Of a stretch of DNA of 64,000 nucleotides, positions 43,593-53,662 are shown in pieces. Below the pieces are notes generated by a model. It made no database searches and was not told the DNA's origin. It worked only from the letters and a program-made list of their open reading frames with translations. This DNA is from Rhynchopus sp. YZ270_cl-10 (Eukaryota > Euglenozoa > Diplonemea > Diplonemida > Diplonemidae): assembly GCA_964035575.1 (NCBI GenBank), contig OZ037877.1, forward strand, positions 992,001-1,056,000, in the 5' to 3' direction. The position numbers were made by a program, and so were the translations under genes. The first letter of the stretch is position 1. Each line of letters opens with the position of its first letter.

Positions 43593-44252
43593 TACACAGT
43601 ACACAGTACACAGTACACAGTACACAGTACACAGTACACAGTACACAGTACACAGTACACAGTACACAGTACACAGTACACAGTACACAGTACACAGTAC
43701 ACAGTACACAGTACACAGTACACAGTACACAGTACACAGTACACAGTACACAGTACACAGTACACAGTACACAGTACACAGTACACAGTACACAGTACAC
43801 AGTACACAGTACACAGTACACAGTACACAGTACACAGTACACAGTACACAGTACACAGTACACAGTACACAGTACACAGTACACAGTACACAGTACACAG
43901 TACACAGTACACAGTACACAGTACACAGTACACAGTACACAGTACACAGTACACAGTACACAGTACACAGTACACAGTACACAGTACACAGTACACAGTA
44001 CACAGTACACAGTACACAGTACACAGTACACAGTACACAGTACACAGTACACAGTACACAGTACACAGTACACAGTACACAGTACACAGTACACAGTACA
44101 CAGCACACAGTACACAGTACACAGTACACAGTACACAGTACACAGTACACAGTACACAGTACACAGTACACAGTACACAGTACACAGTACACAGTACACA
44201 GTACACAGTACACAGTACACAGTACACAGTACACAGTACACAGTGCACAGTG
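43593..44252. repeat. Satellite array, 7-bp monomer ACACAGT
   Basis: About 94 copies with one variant unit (GCACACA near 44103), the same variant seen in the inverted array at 27333-28033. Confidence 0.96.
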
Positions 44253-44508
44253 GAGGAAGGGGGTGTCCGCCGGAGGCGAAAAATTTAGTTTGGGGTTCGT
44301 CCTACAAGGAGGAAAATGTCTTTTTTGTGTTGTTTCATTCCATCCCAGTTCACGGGCACCTCACTCAGTGAAAAAGACCGTTCTCAAGTCTCTTAGTTAC
44401 CCGTCTGCTCTTTTTTTTCTTCTCTAAGGGAATCCCTGTAGAAAAAAAAGTGCACGATCCCAAAAGTGGTATTCGTATTCCGTGTTCGGAACACCCATGT
44501 TTGGTGTG

Positions 44509-45328
44509 CAGGGTTCTATACAGGTCCGGTCACTCGGTCGGTCTGACCGAGTCAGACGTTGACTCGGTCAGCCGTTTTTTTTTTTTTTTTTTATAAATCT
44601 CAGATTTTTTTTCCAAATCTTGGGGTGGAAATTTTGGTACCTCACACGAGCCTCTGAGAGTGACCAGAAATGGCCTCATGAACAAAGTGACCCCGTCACA
44701 GCCAAAACGCGACTCAATTGTTCAAACGCCGAAGGAAAAGGAAGCATGCAGCATGGCGAAATAATAAAAGTAGCGTACCGTGCGCCTGCGGCGCAAGATT
44801 GCAACCCACCCTTCCCATGATATACTTTTGCAGTAAAAATGTGCAATTTTAAGCGCAATTTTTAGAAATGTTGCGTACCGTGGCTTCGCCAGAAACTTTC
44901 GTTTTAGAAAAACAGGGGAGTAAAATTACGGAAGCTGACCACAATTACCAGCGACAGTGCCGTTTTGTGTCAACTTTTTTTTAGAAATGTTGCGTACCGT
45001 GGCTTCGCTTTGGGTGCCGTGACCGCCCTTTCTTTGTTATAAATGTACTGAGGCTACAGACAATTCGTGTACCACTTGTGCCTGGTGCACGAATTGCTTC
45101 AATGAAGTGCCGAACTCCGCAGTTGGATAACCGAGGAATTCTCACATTCCGCCGGAGGCCCCCAACTTGAGCTGGGTTGGGGACCCGGGCTCGACCGAGT
45201 TTCAGCGAAAAACCCCAAAACCTATATAATCCCCTGTGGAGGGGGGAAATTTTTTTTTTGGGCTGACCGAGTCAAACCGATTCTGACCGAGCCAGCCCCT
45301 CGTGGGCGGAATGCTGTATAGAACCCTG
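44509..45328. mobile_element. Non-autonomous hAT-like element, 820 bp
   Basis: CAGGGTTCTATACAG and its inverse form the ends; subterminal GACTCGGTCAG repeats occur at both ends. GGTGTG touches both sides, but the 8-bp flanks are not identical. It carries module Y (44868-45190, matching 29160-29400 inverted and 37905-38110) and two GCGTACCGTGGCTTCGC motifs. It abuts the previous element: the two lie one base apart after that element's target duplication. Confidence 0.75.
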
Positions 45329-45596
45329 GGTGTGTGTTTTTTATTTTTTTTCCTATTTTTGTTGGGCATCTTCCTACTTACAACCTTCCCCATCAACCGT
45401 GTGCACACCGATGAAGTGCTCTCTGGGGTAGTGGGATAACCCACGCAGAACCAACGCCTGCGTTCGTCTATGCAGTGGTGAAGCGTGTATTGCACCTTCA
45501 ACGTCTGATGTCTTGATTTAGCCTTTTACCTGTAATTCGCGCGAGGAAAAAAAAGGGGGGGTTCAGGACGACTGACGTCTATACCTTCCGTAGTAC

Positions 45597-45675
45597 AAAA
45601 GGCTTCGGTCAACATTGAGTACAGACCCTAGGTTTTCCCCAAGGGGGTCCTTAGGTGATTTTGTTGACACAAAAA
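45597..45675 (+). repeat. Dispersed repeat family G, copy 2
   Basis: GTACAAAAGGCTTCGGTCAA, ATTGAGTACAGACCC and GTTGACACAAAA match 2818-2900. Confidence 0.6.
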
Positions 45676-45705
45676 AAAAAAAAAAAAAAAAAACATTGTC
45701 ACACC

Positions 45706-46918
45706 CAGGCTTTGCGCTAACTTCTGTCCTTTGTCCCGGGATTTTTGGATATTTTTGTGGTGCGTTTTTTTTTTTGCAAACCGGGGTTTCCTTAAGAAAA
45801 CCAGAGAATCTCATATTTCATAGTAAGGGTACTTTAGAGTGTTTTCACACACACATGTGACCCCACCGTGGAGAGCAATCGGCTCGCGCGATCAAAAGAA
45901 AGCAGAGAAAAGGGAAAATAAAAAAAGAAAAAGTTGGGTACCGTGCGCCTGCGGCGCTACCTGTTCCTACCCTCCTTTATGTTTAAACATGATGTACTTA
46001 TGTACAGTTCATTTTATTTTGAGTACGACTCCACATCCCCCCTGAGGATGATCCCCCCTCCCTCACGGATAAAGATTGATTAGGACGCCATGGGGCACAC
46101 CCCCTCCGAGGCCATAACCGTCCTAGGTTTTCTCACTCTTCTCTGTGGTCACTGAAACCCCACCGCCATCACTACGTTACCGATAGCTTCTTCAGTACGT
46201 TGGGTTTTCAGACCTGAAAATAACCCTTGTTTACGAGTATGGGCTCATGTTTTGTCAAATTTTAAGTCGCTGCATTTTTGTCCATTTTTCCGTACATCCC
46301 CCACCACAATCCAGCCAAAGCAATACAGAGAGAACCAGCCAATTTTTCAACATACAAACGATCTTTATATCCCCCACCACAATCCGGGATTGGTTCGGAA
46401 ATGCAACGAAACGACCTCTTGGCGGGAAAAAGCCACAGGAAATTTGCGCACTTTTTGCAAACAGGGGTTTCCTTACTAAAACCAGAGGAATCTCATCGTT
46501 CAGAGTAAGGGTACTTTAGAGTGTTTTTGCGCACAAATGTGACCCCACCGTGGAGAGCAATCGGCTCGTGCAATCAAAGGAAAGCAGAGAAAAGGGAAAA
46601 ATAAAAGACAAAAGTTGGGTACCGTGCGCCTGCGGCGCTACCTGTTCCCAGTCAAAACACCACAATTTCATCTGAATTTGGGTTTTCAGACCTGAAAATG
46701 CCCCTTGTTTACGAGTATGGGTTCATATTTTGTGAAAATTTAAGTCACTAAAATTTTGTCCATTTTCCCGAATATGCCCCACCACAACGCGGGATTGGCT
46801 CGGAAATGCCACAAAACACTGTTTTTTCACCCCCTGACGCACAACTATTTGAGGTGCGTTTTTTTGGTCCCGAAACACGATTTTTCAGATTTTTTTCCAA
46901 AAGTTAGCGCGAAGCCTG
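45706..46918. mobile_element. Non-autonomous hAT element, 1213 bp
   Basis: The ends are CAGGCTTTGCGCTAACTT and, inverted, CAGGCTTCGCGCTAACTTTT, flanked by a perfect 8-bp duplication GTCACACC (45698-45705, 46919-46926). It contains two tandem copies of module X (near 45780-46000 and 46490-46780), each with GGTACCGTGCGCCTGCGGCG. Its ends are related to those of 7405-8181, so both belong to one family. Confidence 0.9.
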
Positions 46919-46926
46919 GTCACACC

Positions 46927-48812
46927 TGATGTGTATGTTATGCTGGTTGTGGATACAGCAAAGACTGGGTCACAGCAAAATCCTTCAAAGACGTATCTGT
47001 GCTATTGAAATGCTGTGCATAAATATGGGGGCATTTTTTTGTTCATTTTTTTTCTTCTCCTTTAGTGTTTTCTGTCCCTCGAAGAGGAAGTAGTTGACTT
47101 TGGTTTCTTCTTCCTTGTTGTGCACCTTCTGACTGTGTATGCACAACGACTTGCCGGGGCGAGTTTTTTCTCTCTTTTGTGCGAATCCATCTATGTTTTT
47201 ACCTGTCTGCACACAATGCTACTGTGCGTGAAGCGGACTTTGTCTGACACTTTCCTCCTTTTTTTCCCTCTCATCCAAAGCCCAAACAACCTTGGCTTTG
47301 GATTCTCTACAAAAAAAAAATAACTTTTTTTCAGCAAATCCCGTTCCAGGGCAAGGGGGGGTTTTCTTTCCTTCTCAAAAAAAATAATTTAATAACTTTG
47401 TCATTTTTCCGGGGCCACAAAAAACGTCTCAGATCTCATTGCCTATCACACCCCTATCACGCACCCAGAGCCCTCTGTTCTGGGGTATCTCAAACCCGAG
47501 GAGAACGTCAAGGAGAGAGACCGAGTCCCTTAGTTTGCGTGTGGTGAGCCTGTGTTGTACGCATGGAAGCTGCACGAAAGAATAGCAAAAAAAAAGTATA
47601 CACAGTGTGTGAGTAGAAATCCTGTGCACTGTAGGAAGTACCCATACCTGATGATGCAAAAAAAAAAAATAATCAAAGCAACACCTGCTCGTTTCTTTTC
47701 TTTTTTATTTTTCGTTGTTGTTTTTTTTTTTTGGTAAGGGCAGGGTAATCGTTACTACCCCTTCCAACCTGGTTTTGAAAAGACCAGGAAAAATAAAATT
47801 TGCACTAAAAAAGTGTGGCACATGTGTAGGCACAACTCATCTGGAAAGACGTTCCTTTCATTTCCATGCTATCTCGTACCCATAGCCCGTTACACCTCTT
47901 TCGGGTTTCTCTAGCTAAGGGGAGGTACGATGGTGATGTGTGTGGCTTTCAAACCCCCTCACCCTTCTATTGATGGCAAAAAAAAAGGGGTGCAAAGGGA
48001 AGGCTCGTTTTTTTTCATTGTGTGACGCGAGTTTATGTCTTGCCAAACTTTTTTCAAAAGGTGACTAAAAACAACAAAGTGGTTTGGTTCATCTTTTAAA
48101 CTTTTCTTTTATTTCGTTGCTAACCCCCTATTCTATTCCGTGGTGTTTTTTTGACTACATTTAGTCAATCATCCCCCGTCTACCTACCCCACGTAGAAGT
48201 GCTTGGCGCGCATCCGTGCCAGGAGAACATTCGCAAATTTATATCAGCGCCTATTTCCCTCCGTTCCGTTTTCCTCCCTTCAGTTTTCATACATACTAGT
48301 GGTTATGTCGCACTCTCTCTTTCCTCTCTTTTTTCCCCGTGCGTCCACAGAGGCGTTTGCGCTTTCATCTCTTACAGAAATCTTTTGTGTCATATTGTTG
48401 ACCGCTGAGTGGTTTGTTTCTTCCGTAGTATTCAGAAAAAAAGAAGAAGAAGCAAAAAATTCTCTAAAAAGCAAAAAACAACAAAGGCATCACCAAAATC
48501 CAAAAAAAGAAAAAGAAAGAAATAAAGAAAAAAGTACACCTCCTTCCCTCCCGTATACACTCTGTCCTAGAAATGCGAACCTCATCCAGATTTTGACATG
48601 CCTGCACACTTCACTCAAAACAAGCTCTCTATTAGCAATGTACTTCACACAGTCCAGCACTAAGGGTCATATTCTGCGCAAGAATTACCTTCGCTAGGCA
48701 TCACAACACAGAGCCCAACACTTCAAGTTTTCTTTTAAATGGTTGTCACAACGGTGCCAAAAACTCCTTCCCTCTCACCCTCTTCAACACACATCCTTCT
48801 CCTTCTCCTTCT
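46927..48812. other. Intergenic, T-rich, family A and B repeats
   Basis: Contains a solitary terminus of the 2055-type element (about 47998-48015), family A (48057-48107) and family B (48350-48385). No gene is seen. Confidence 0.5.
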
Positions 48813-48814
48813 AG
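48790..48814 (+). promoter_or_regulatory. Probable SL trans-splice acceptor
   Basis: A C/T-only tract of CTTCTC units ends in TAG at 48814, 44 bp before ATG 48859. Reading this tract as coding gives a run of leucines, which is why the upstream ATG at 48739 is not preferred. Confidence 0.6.
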
Positions 48815-48858
48815 GTGTTCACACTGCACAGTGCTCCCCTGCACTGCCCTGCCTTGAG

Positions 48859-51321
48859 ATGGGGTGCACGATTTCTCTGAAAGTCGCATTGTCGTTGACA
48901 TCAATCTTTCTTGTAGGCTGCTCGGTGGGCATAGTGTGGTACCCAGTTGCGAAGTTGTCCACAGATGCGCTTGTGTCTGCAAGGGAGGATCAGATGACGA
49001 GCCAAACGATTGCCACCGCCGAGCATGTGCTTGGGTACTTCTCGGACGCATCGGACTTAGGGAAGACGTTGAAGGAGATGTACGAAACTGCGTTCGCGAA
49101 GGACCCTAATGCCGCCCATGCGTTGTTCGCAGCGACGCACGCTGAGTCCATATGGGTGAGCCTGCAGAACCTGCCCAACATCGCCTCCACGCGGCTTGTG
49201 GCTGCAAGAATGCCTTCACAGATACTGATGCAGGCAGCAGAGGGGAACGCGATGTGCGATGCCGACATCGTTCTCCTGAGCCCCACGTACCACATGGTCG
49301 CTGTTCACGAAACTCGGGCGCTGCCGAACCGCGTGTGCAACGAAACCAGTATATATACCTGCAAGCCGGGTTTTCATCGTCTGTACAACATACAAGGCCA
49401 CGACAACAAATCGCATCCACTGGCAATGAAGAACATAAAGTTTGAGAGGAGCTGCAATACGTGGAACGGCAATATCAAGGTAGAGATTCTCCCAGACTTG
49501 GCCGGCTCTGATCCAGAAAACTTGGACACTGGTCTGACGGGCCCTGTGTGGCAGCCAAACATAGCTGTTGCCGGCAAGGCGCCGAATCAGGCTATCTACA
49601 GGAAGATCACGTTTCCGCTACCAGGACCGTCGTGGGCACCAAAGTCTGGCTTTGGAATAGTAGCCATGCGTGCAGGAGAGTCCTCGATTAACACTGGGGC
49701 ACAGAGCAAGGCTGCGGCTGGCAAGGATGAGTCTTTGAGCGAGACGCTGCGCAACATTGCGTGGACCACAGACCTGGATGATATCCTGGTGTTGATTTCG
49801 GGGCGGGGAGAGCTGCTCGCTACTAGCAGCGGAATCCCCAGGGAGGTGCAAGACTTTGAGGGGAAAAAGGTTTTGGGGCTGACGGCGGCAGACAACAAAA
49901 CTCGCGTTCCCGAACCGGTGCTCTCCGTGGCTTCCAAGATTCTTCGCGACCACTGCATCCCGCTTGCCACTGGACTCTACGACTGCAACTGGAAGACCCT
50001 TCCTGCTGAAAAACGTGCACAGGTGATAGGTGAAAACAGAGTTGCGTTCCAGAATTTGGACGACCCAAATGCTAAGGACATGAACATGCTTTTCTTCACC
50101 ATTGTCAAGGAATCCACGATTCTGAAGCCTGCCCGTGAACTGAATGAGTTGCTTGCGATCATCGTACCTTCGGTCATTCTCACCTTCTTCGTCATTTCAT
50201 ATTTGGCAAGCACCATCCTTGCGGCACCTATTATGCACTTCACCAAAAACATCAAGAAGGTGGCAGCGCTTCAGTTTGACGGGAAGACGCAAAGCTCTGT
50301 GATCTACGAAGTGGCGTCCATGAACCGTGCGCTTGACGAGCTCACAGAGCGTTTTCTCTTCTACCGGGCCTTCATCCCAGAGGAGGCGTACGTCAGCGAC
50401 TCTTCCGAAGAAAGCTCCAAGAACCTTGAAAAAAACACGAGCAGCAGTATGAGCCACATCAGTGGCGGTACCTCTGTGTCTTCTCGGGTGAAACCGGCGG
50501 AGATGGCAAAAAACGACAAGCTGGTGGATATAGTGCGAGAGAAGAACGCCATCGTGCTGGCCATAGACATGCGGGGCTGGACTGCGAGGACGGTCGCAGC
50601 GGGTGCAGCGAAGTTTGCCCAGTCGCAGCAGGAACACATCGAGTTTCTGACACACGTTTCAACAGGCGGGTCCATCATCTTCGTCAATGGGGACCGTTCG
50701 CTGATTGCCTTCACGAAAACCCTATCCATTGCGGCCGAGAGGGTCACCGCCCCGCTGGCCGAGTTGCTGCACAAGCCTATTCCCTGCATGGAGGGGACAA
50801 CAGCCGTGCTCTTTGGCGGTTCCGTGTACTCAGGTCTGGTCGGCACAAATGCGTTCAGGTGTAGCAATGTGTACGGCGACATCGTCACTGCAGCGACAAA
50901 ACTGTCCGACGTGGCCGGCAAGACACGCACCGAGCAAGCGGTGGTCCTTTGCAGCGGGTCGACGGCCTACCTGGCAAACCATGTGGAGCTTCTCTTTGCA
51001 GGCGTGTTCACGGTGCCGAGCCTTGCGGAGGTGAGGAAGAACTCCGGTGTGTACAAGCTCTATGAGGTGATCGAAGCGAAGGCAGCGGGGAACGAGGAAT
51101 GGATGTACACAATCGACAGCAGCAAGAAGGGCCTTCTCACGGAGTACAACAAAGCCGTGCAGCTTGCGTTGGGCGCGGTCGAGGCAGCGACACTCCTGTC
51201 CTACTCAGAGGCTGTGCTCACACTGGAGAAAGCCTTCCCACGCCTTCCCTGTATCGAGCATTTGCATGCCGCCAGCGCAAGCTCTGAGGAGTTTATGAAA
51301 CGCTACAATCTGTCTGCATGA
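48859..51321 (+). CDS. Cache-type receptor nucleotide cyclase (class III), active-site variant
   Basis: The product has 820 residues. TM1 (about 5-27) is followed by an about 400-residue Cys-containing extracellular region with sensor (Cache-like) layout, TM2 (about 430-455), a HAMP-like linker, a Ser-rich segment and a class III cyclase homology domain (about 560-730). The first metal Asp lies in IDMRGWT (D570) and the second in VNGD (D612). VYGDIVTAATKL (about 671-682) aligns with the family's W/YGxxVNxAxR, with Thr677 for the transition-state Asn and Lys681 for Arg. The family converts ATP or GTP to the cyclic nucleotide at the plasma membrane; large arrays are typical of euglenozoans. With both transition-state residues changed, activity may be low or absent and the protein may need a partner. 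The start at 48859 follows the splice acceptor; ATG 48739 would add a 40-residue Leu-rich extension. Confidence 0.85.
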   Translation: MGCTISLKVALSLTSIFLVGCSVGIVWYPVAKLSTDALVSAREDQMTSQTIATAEHVLGYFSDASDLGKTLKEMYETAFAKDPNAAHALFAATHAESIWVSLQNLPNIASTRLVAARMPSQILMQAAEGNAMCDADIVLLSPTYHMVAVHETRALPNRVCNETSIYTCKPGFHRLYNIQGHDNKSHPLAMKNIKFERSCNTWNGNIKVEILPDLAGSDPENLDTGLTGPVWQPNIAVAGKAPNQAIYRKITFPLPGPSWAPKSGFGIVAMRAGESSINTGAQSKAAAGKDESLSETLRNIAWTTDLDDILVLISGRGELLATSSGIPREVQDFEGKKVLGLTAADNKTRVPEPVLSVASKILRDHCIPLATGLYDCNWKTLPAEKRAQVIGENRVAFQNLDDPNAKDMNMLFFTIVKESTILKPARELNELLAIIVPSVILTFFVISYLASTILAAPIMHFTKNIKKVAALQFDGKTQSSVIYEVASMNRALDELTERFLFYRAFIPEEAYVSDSSEESSKNLEKNTSSSMSHISGGTSVSSRVKPAEMAKNDKLVDIVREKNAIVLAIDMRGWTARTVAAGAAKFAQSQQEHIEFLTHVSTGGSIIFVNGDRSLIAFTKTLSIAAERVTAPLAELLHKPIPCMEGTTAVLFGGSVYSGLVGTNAFRCSNVYGDIVTAATKLSDVAGKTRTEQAVVLCSGSTAYLANHVELLFAGVFTVPSLAEVRKNSGVYKLYEVIEAKAAGNEEWMYTIDSSKKGLLTEYNKAVQLALGAVEAATLLSYSEAVLTLEKAFPRLPCIEHLHAASASSEEFMKRYNLSA

Positions 51322-51953
51322 AGCTAGGAGTTACACATACAGTACACCCGAAGAGGTGTACATAATACATATTCCACATTACACAACGGACGCTCCTTTT
51401 CCGTCTCCCATTTACCTTCTGTTACAAGCCCTTTGCACACCCAACCCGCTCCATACACCCTTACACTACAATACGCGTGCCGGAGGTACCGCAGAGGTCA
51501 AGGTGGTTATTCTTCCTCATCTGGGACGTCGAAAGCGTGAACACACTCTTGAGGGGGGCCCACCAGCGATTTACCGCTGCAGAAAAGTGAGCCCTTTTTT
51601 TATTGTTTTTGAGTGAGTTTTAGGCGTCACTTTTTGCAAAGCACACCTCGACACCTACTTTCATTTCTTTGCGCATCACTCCATTTTGTTATTTATGTTT
51701 TAGAAGAGGTATCTCGTAGCTGTTAGGCTCTAAAGTGATTCCCCGGCCTCAAGTAAGAGGTGTGGTGTCAACTACCATTTGTTGTTGTTGTTGTTGCTTT
51801 TATTACTCCGGTTGGTGATGTTTCCACACCACCTCGTACGATTGACAGTGTGGTTTGGCATACTTCACAGCCCTAAAAAAAACTTTGTGTTTTTTTTTTA
51901 GTAAACTACCAAAGAGATGCGCGCCACACTACACCCCCCTGCTCCACAGTAGG
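51322..51953. other. Intergenic after the cyclase gene
   Basis: AT-rich with a GTT/TTG microsatellite near 51780. No gene or TIR element is seen; ACACCCGAAGAGGTGT (51344-51359) could form a short 3' hairpin. Confidence 0.45.
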
Positions 51954-51955
51954 TA

Positions 51956-52240
51956 CACGACGGTGAAGTCAATGACATGTGCTTTTGACATGTGCTTACC
52001 ATGTAACTTTTTTTACATGTGAAACACATGTCATTTTACATGTAAAATGACATGTGTTTTACATGTAAAATGACATGTGCGGTAACGTATATTGGCCGTA
52101 AAAATGTCATGTGTTTCACATGTCATTTCACGTCATTTCACATGTCATTTTACATGTCACATGTCACTTTTCACATGTCACTCTTCACATGTCATTTTAC
52201 ATGTAAAAGCACATGTCATGTCATTGACTTCACCGTCGTG
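51956..52240. mobile_element. TA-flanked palindromic MITE, 285 bp, ACATGT-rich
   Basis: The ends are CACGACGGTGAAGTCAATGA and its inverse, with TA at 51954-51955 and 52241-52242. The interior is dense in ACATGT palindromes (ACATGTCATTTCACATGTC types), so the whole unit can fold into hairpins. Confidence 0.78.
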
Positions 52241-52242
52241 TA

Positions 52243-52371
52243 CACGACGTGGTCCAGCTGACAAAGTGAAATCACTTGTCATAAAAGTGACAAGTGAAAT
52301 GACACGTAAATCACTTCATCAATTTCACTTGTCACTATGCCAAGTGAAATTGGTCCTGGACCACGTTGTGT
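52243..52371. mobile_element. TA-flanked palindromic MITE, 129 bp, sharing a TA with its neighbour
   Basis: CACGACGTGGTCCAG and, at the other end, CTGGACCACGTTGTG, with TA at 52241-52242 and 52372-52373. The left TA is also the right TA of the preceding element. The interior repeats AAGTGAAAT/ATCACTTGTCA. Confidence 0.75.
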
Positions 52372-52587
52372 ATAATACATTTGTTTCCCCCTTACGTGAA
52401 GTGTGAGGTGAAACCAGACATATAGAGAGCCAACGTTCAGATTTTGAAAAACAGTATTTTCCCTTGAATTCGCTGTCACCTTACGCTGCGTTCAACGAAA
52501 AACAGTGTCTATTATGTTATCAAGATCAGTTGGCGAATGATATCTGGTTTTGTTCCTTGCACACAATTGTTATTAGAACCTCGAATA

Positions 52588-52677
52588 CCGTAGAAATAAA
52601 TATTCTGGGCCGGGAAAATATCCAAAAATCCCCCATTGACCCAGCTTTATTGCGGCCCAGAATACTAATTTATACGG
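52588..52677. mobile_element. TA-flanked MITE, 90 bp, same family as 19751-20081
   Basis: CCGTAGAAATAAATATTCTG with GGGCC and inverse GGCCCAGAATACTAATTT...CGG; TA on both sides. Shares CCGTA.AAAT and TATTCTGGGC termini with the 331-bp element. Confidence 0.82.
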
Positions 52678-53662
52678 TAAATATGGTCAAATGTTTCATA
52701 GTCTGATGCCGACTATTTTCTCCCTCCCTTTGAATTACGTTGCGCCAATTCAGATCTCACACTGTTTTGGCTGTGTTCAACGAAAATAATCTTCCCCTTT
52801 CCTGGTCGAGTTATCAGGTGGCGACCGTGAAAGTTGTTTTTTTTCTTTTTTTTCAATGCTCTAAAGTGCTAGCAAGAGTTGTCATGTTCGTTCGCGAGTG
52901 CCAGACGTTTTTTAGACTGGGTCATGAGCGATTACGGTTCCCAACAGGGTCACCGTGTGTCAATGTACAAGGGACAATGGACAATGGATAAAGTAGTTTT
53001 CACTACTCAAGTCCAGAAAATGCAGTCGAGCTTTTTTATCATTTCCCCAATTTTGTTTTCTTTTTGTTCACTCAGCCCAGGATCAGTCCTGCTGCACGCC
53101 TGAGGAAAGGTGGTGCCGGCTGTGTCCTCTTTTCTCTCGTTTCTTTTCTCTTCCTTTCAGCATAAACAAACAAGCAAACAAACAACAAGGACAGCTTACA
53201 GTGGCTGAGAAAGAGGATATGTCGTAATCTCATACAAAGTAACGCCCTTCCTGTCTGACTTCAGGTCTACAACACCACCAATCAAAAACAAACAGAGCAC
53301 AAAGCACTTTCAAAACAAACAACACCATTTTTCAACCTCCCCCAAAAAGGTTTTATTCTCTTCTTTTTGCTGTTTGTTTTTGCGATGGTTCCACATATCA
53401 AAAGTCTTCCGGTGCAGCACACGGGACTTACCCTTAAACAGGAAAAAAGGAAAACAATATTTCGCCCCCTTTGTTATGTGTGTTCCCCCTACCAAAATAT
53501 CAAAGTACTTCACATACCCCAACACCACCGCCCCACCCTCAATCCACAGTTGGGTACCGGGCGGAGCTTCGGCACACACACACACAAACAAAACCCACCC
53601 TTTTTAATTTCCCTCCCCGCTCTGGCCTTTCTTTTCAACCCTCTTTTTTTAGAACCAAAAAA
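52678..53662. other. Leader/intergenic region of the phosphatase-fold gene
   Basis: Holds the repeat shared with 18035-18245 (52720-52840: CAATTCAGATCTCACACTG, GTTCAACGAAAA, CTTCCCCTTTCCTGGTCGAG) and repeat family F (53238-53340). A TTTTTTTAG acceptor-like site lies at 53645-53652, 10 bp before the ATG. Confidence 0.5.

Larger units (their letters stand above)
42255..44499. mobile_element. Non-autonomous hAT-like element, 2245 bp, with three satellites
   Basis: The ends are CATGGGTGTTCCG and its inverse, with GTATTCC repeated subterminally, flanked by a perfect 8-bp duplication TTTGGTGT (42247-42254, 44500-44507). The interior is a G-rich segment without convincing coding, then 9-bp, 5-bp and 7-bp satellite arrays. 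No transposase. Confidence 0.82.

Noticed and set aside
42991-44252. CRISPR-like array
   Set aside because: Repeats are 5-9 bp and contiguous, without spacers; this is simple satellite DNA in a eukaryotic context.
48739-48858. Upstream start giving the cyclase a 40-residue signal-like extension
   Set aside because: The leucine run is the translation of a CTTCTC pyrimidine tract ending in TAG, which fits a splice acceptor better; TM1 directly follows the ATG at 48859.
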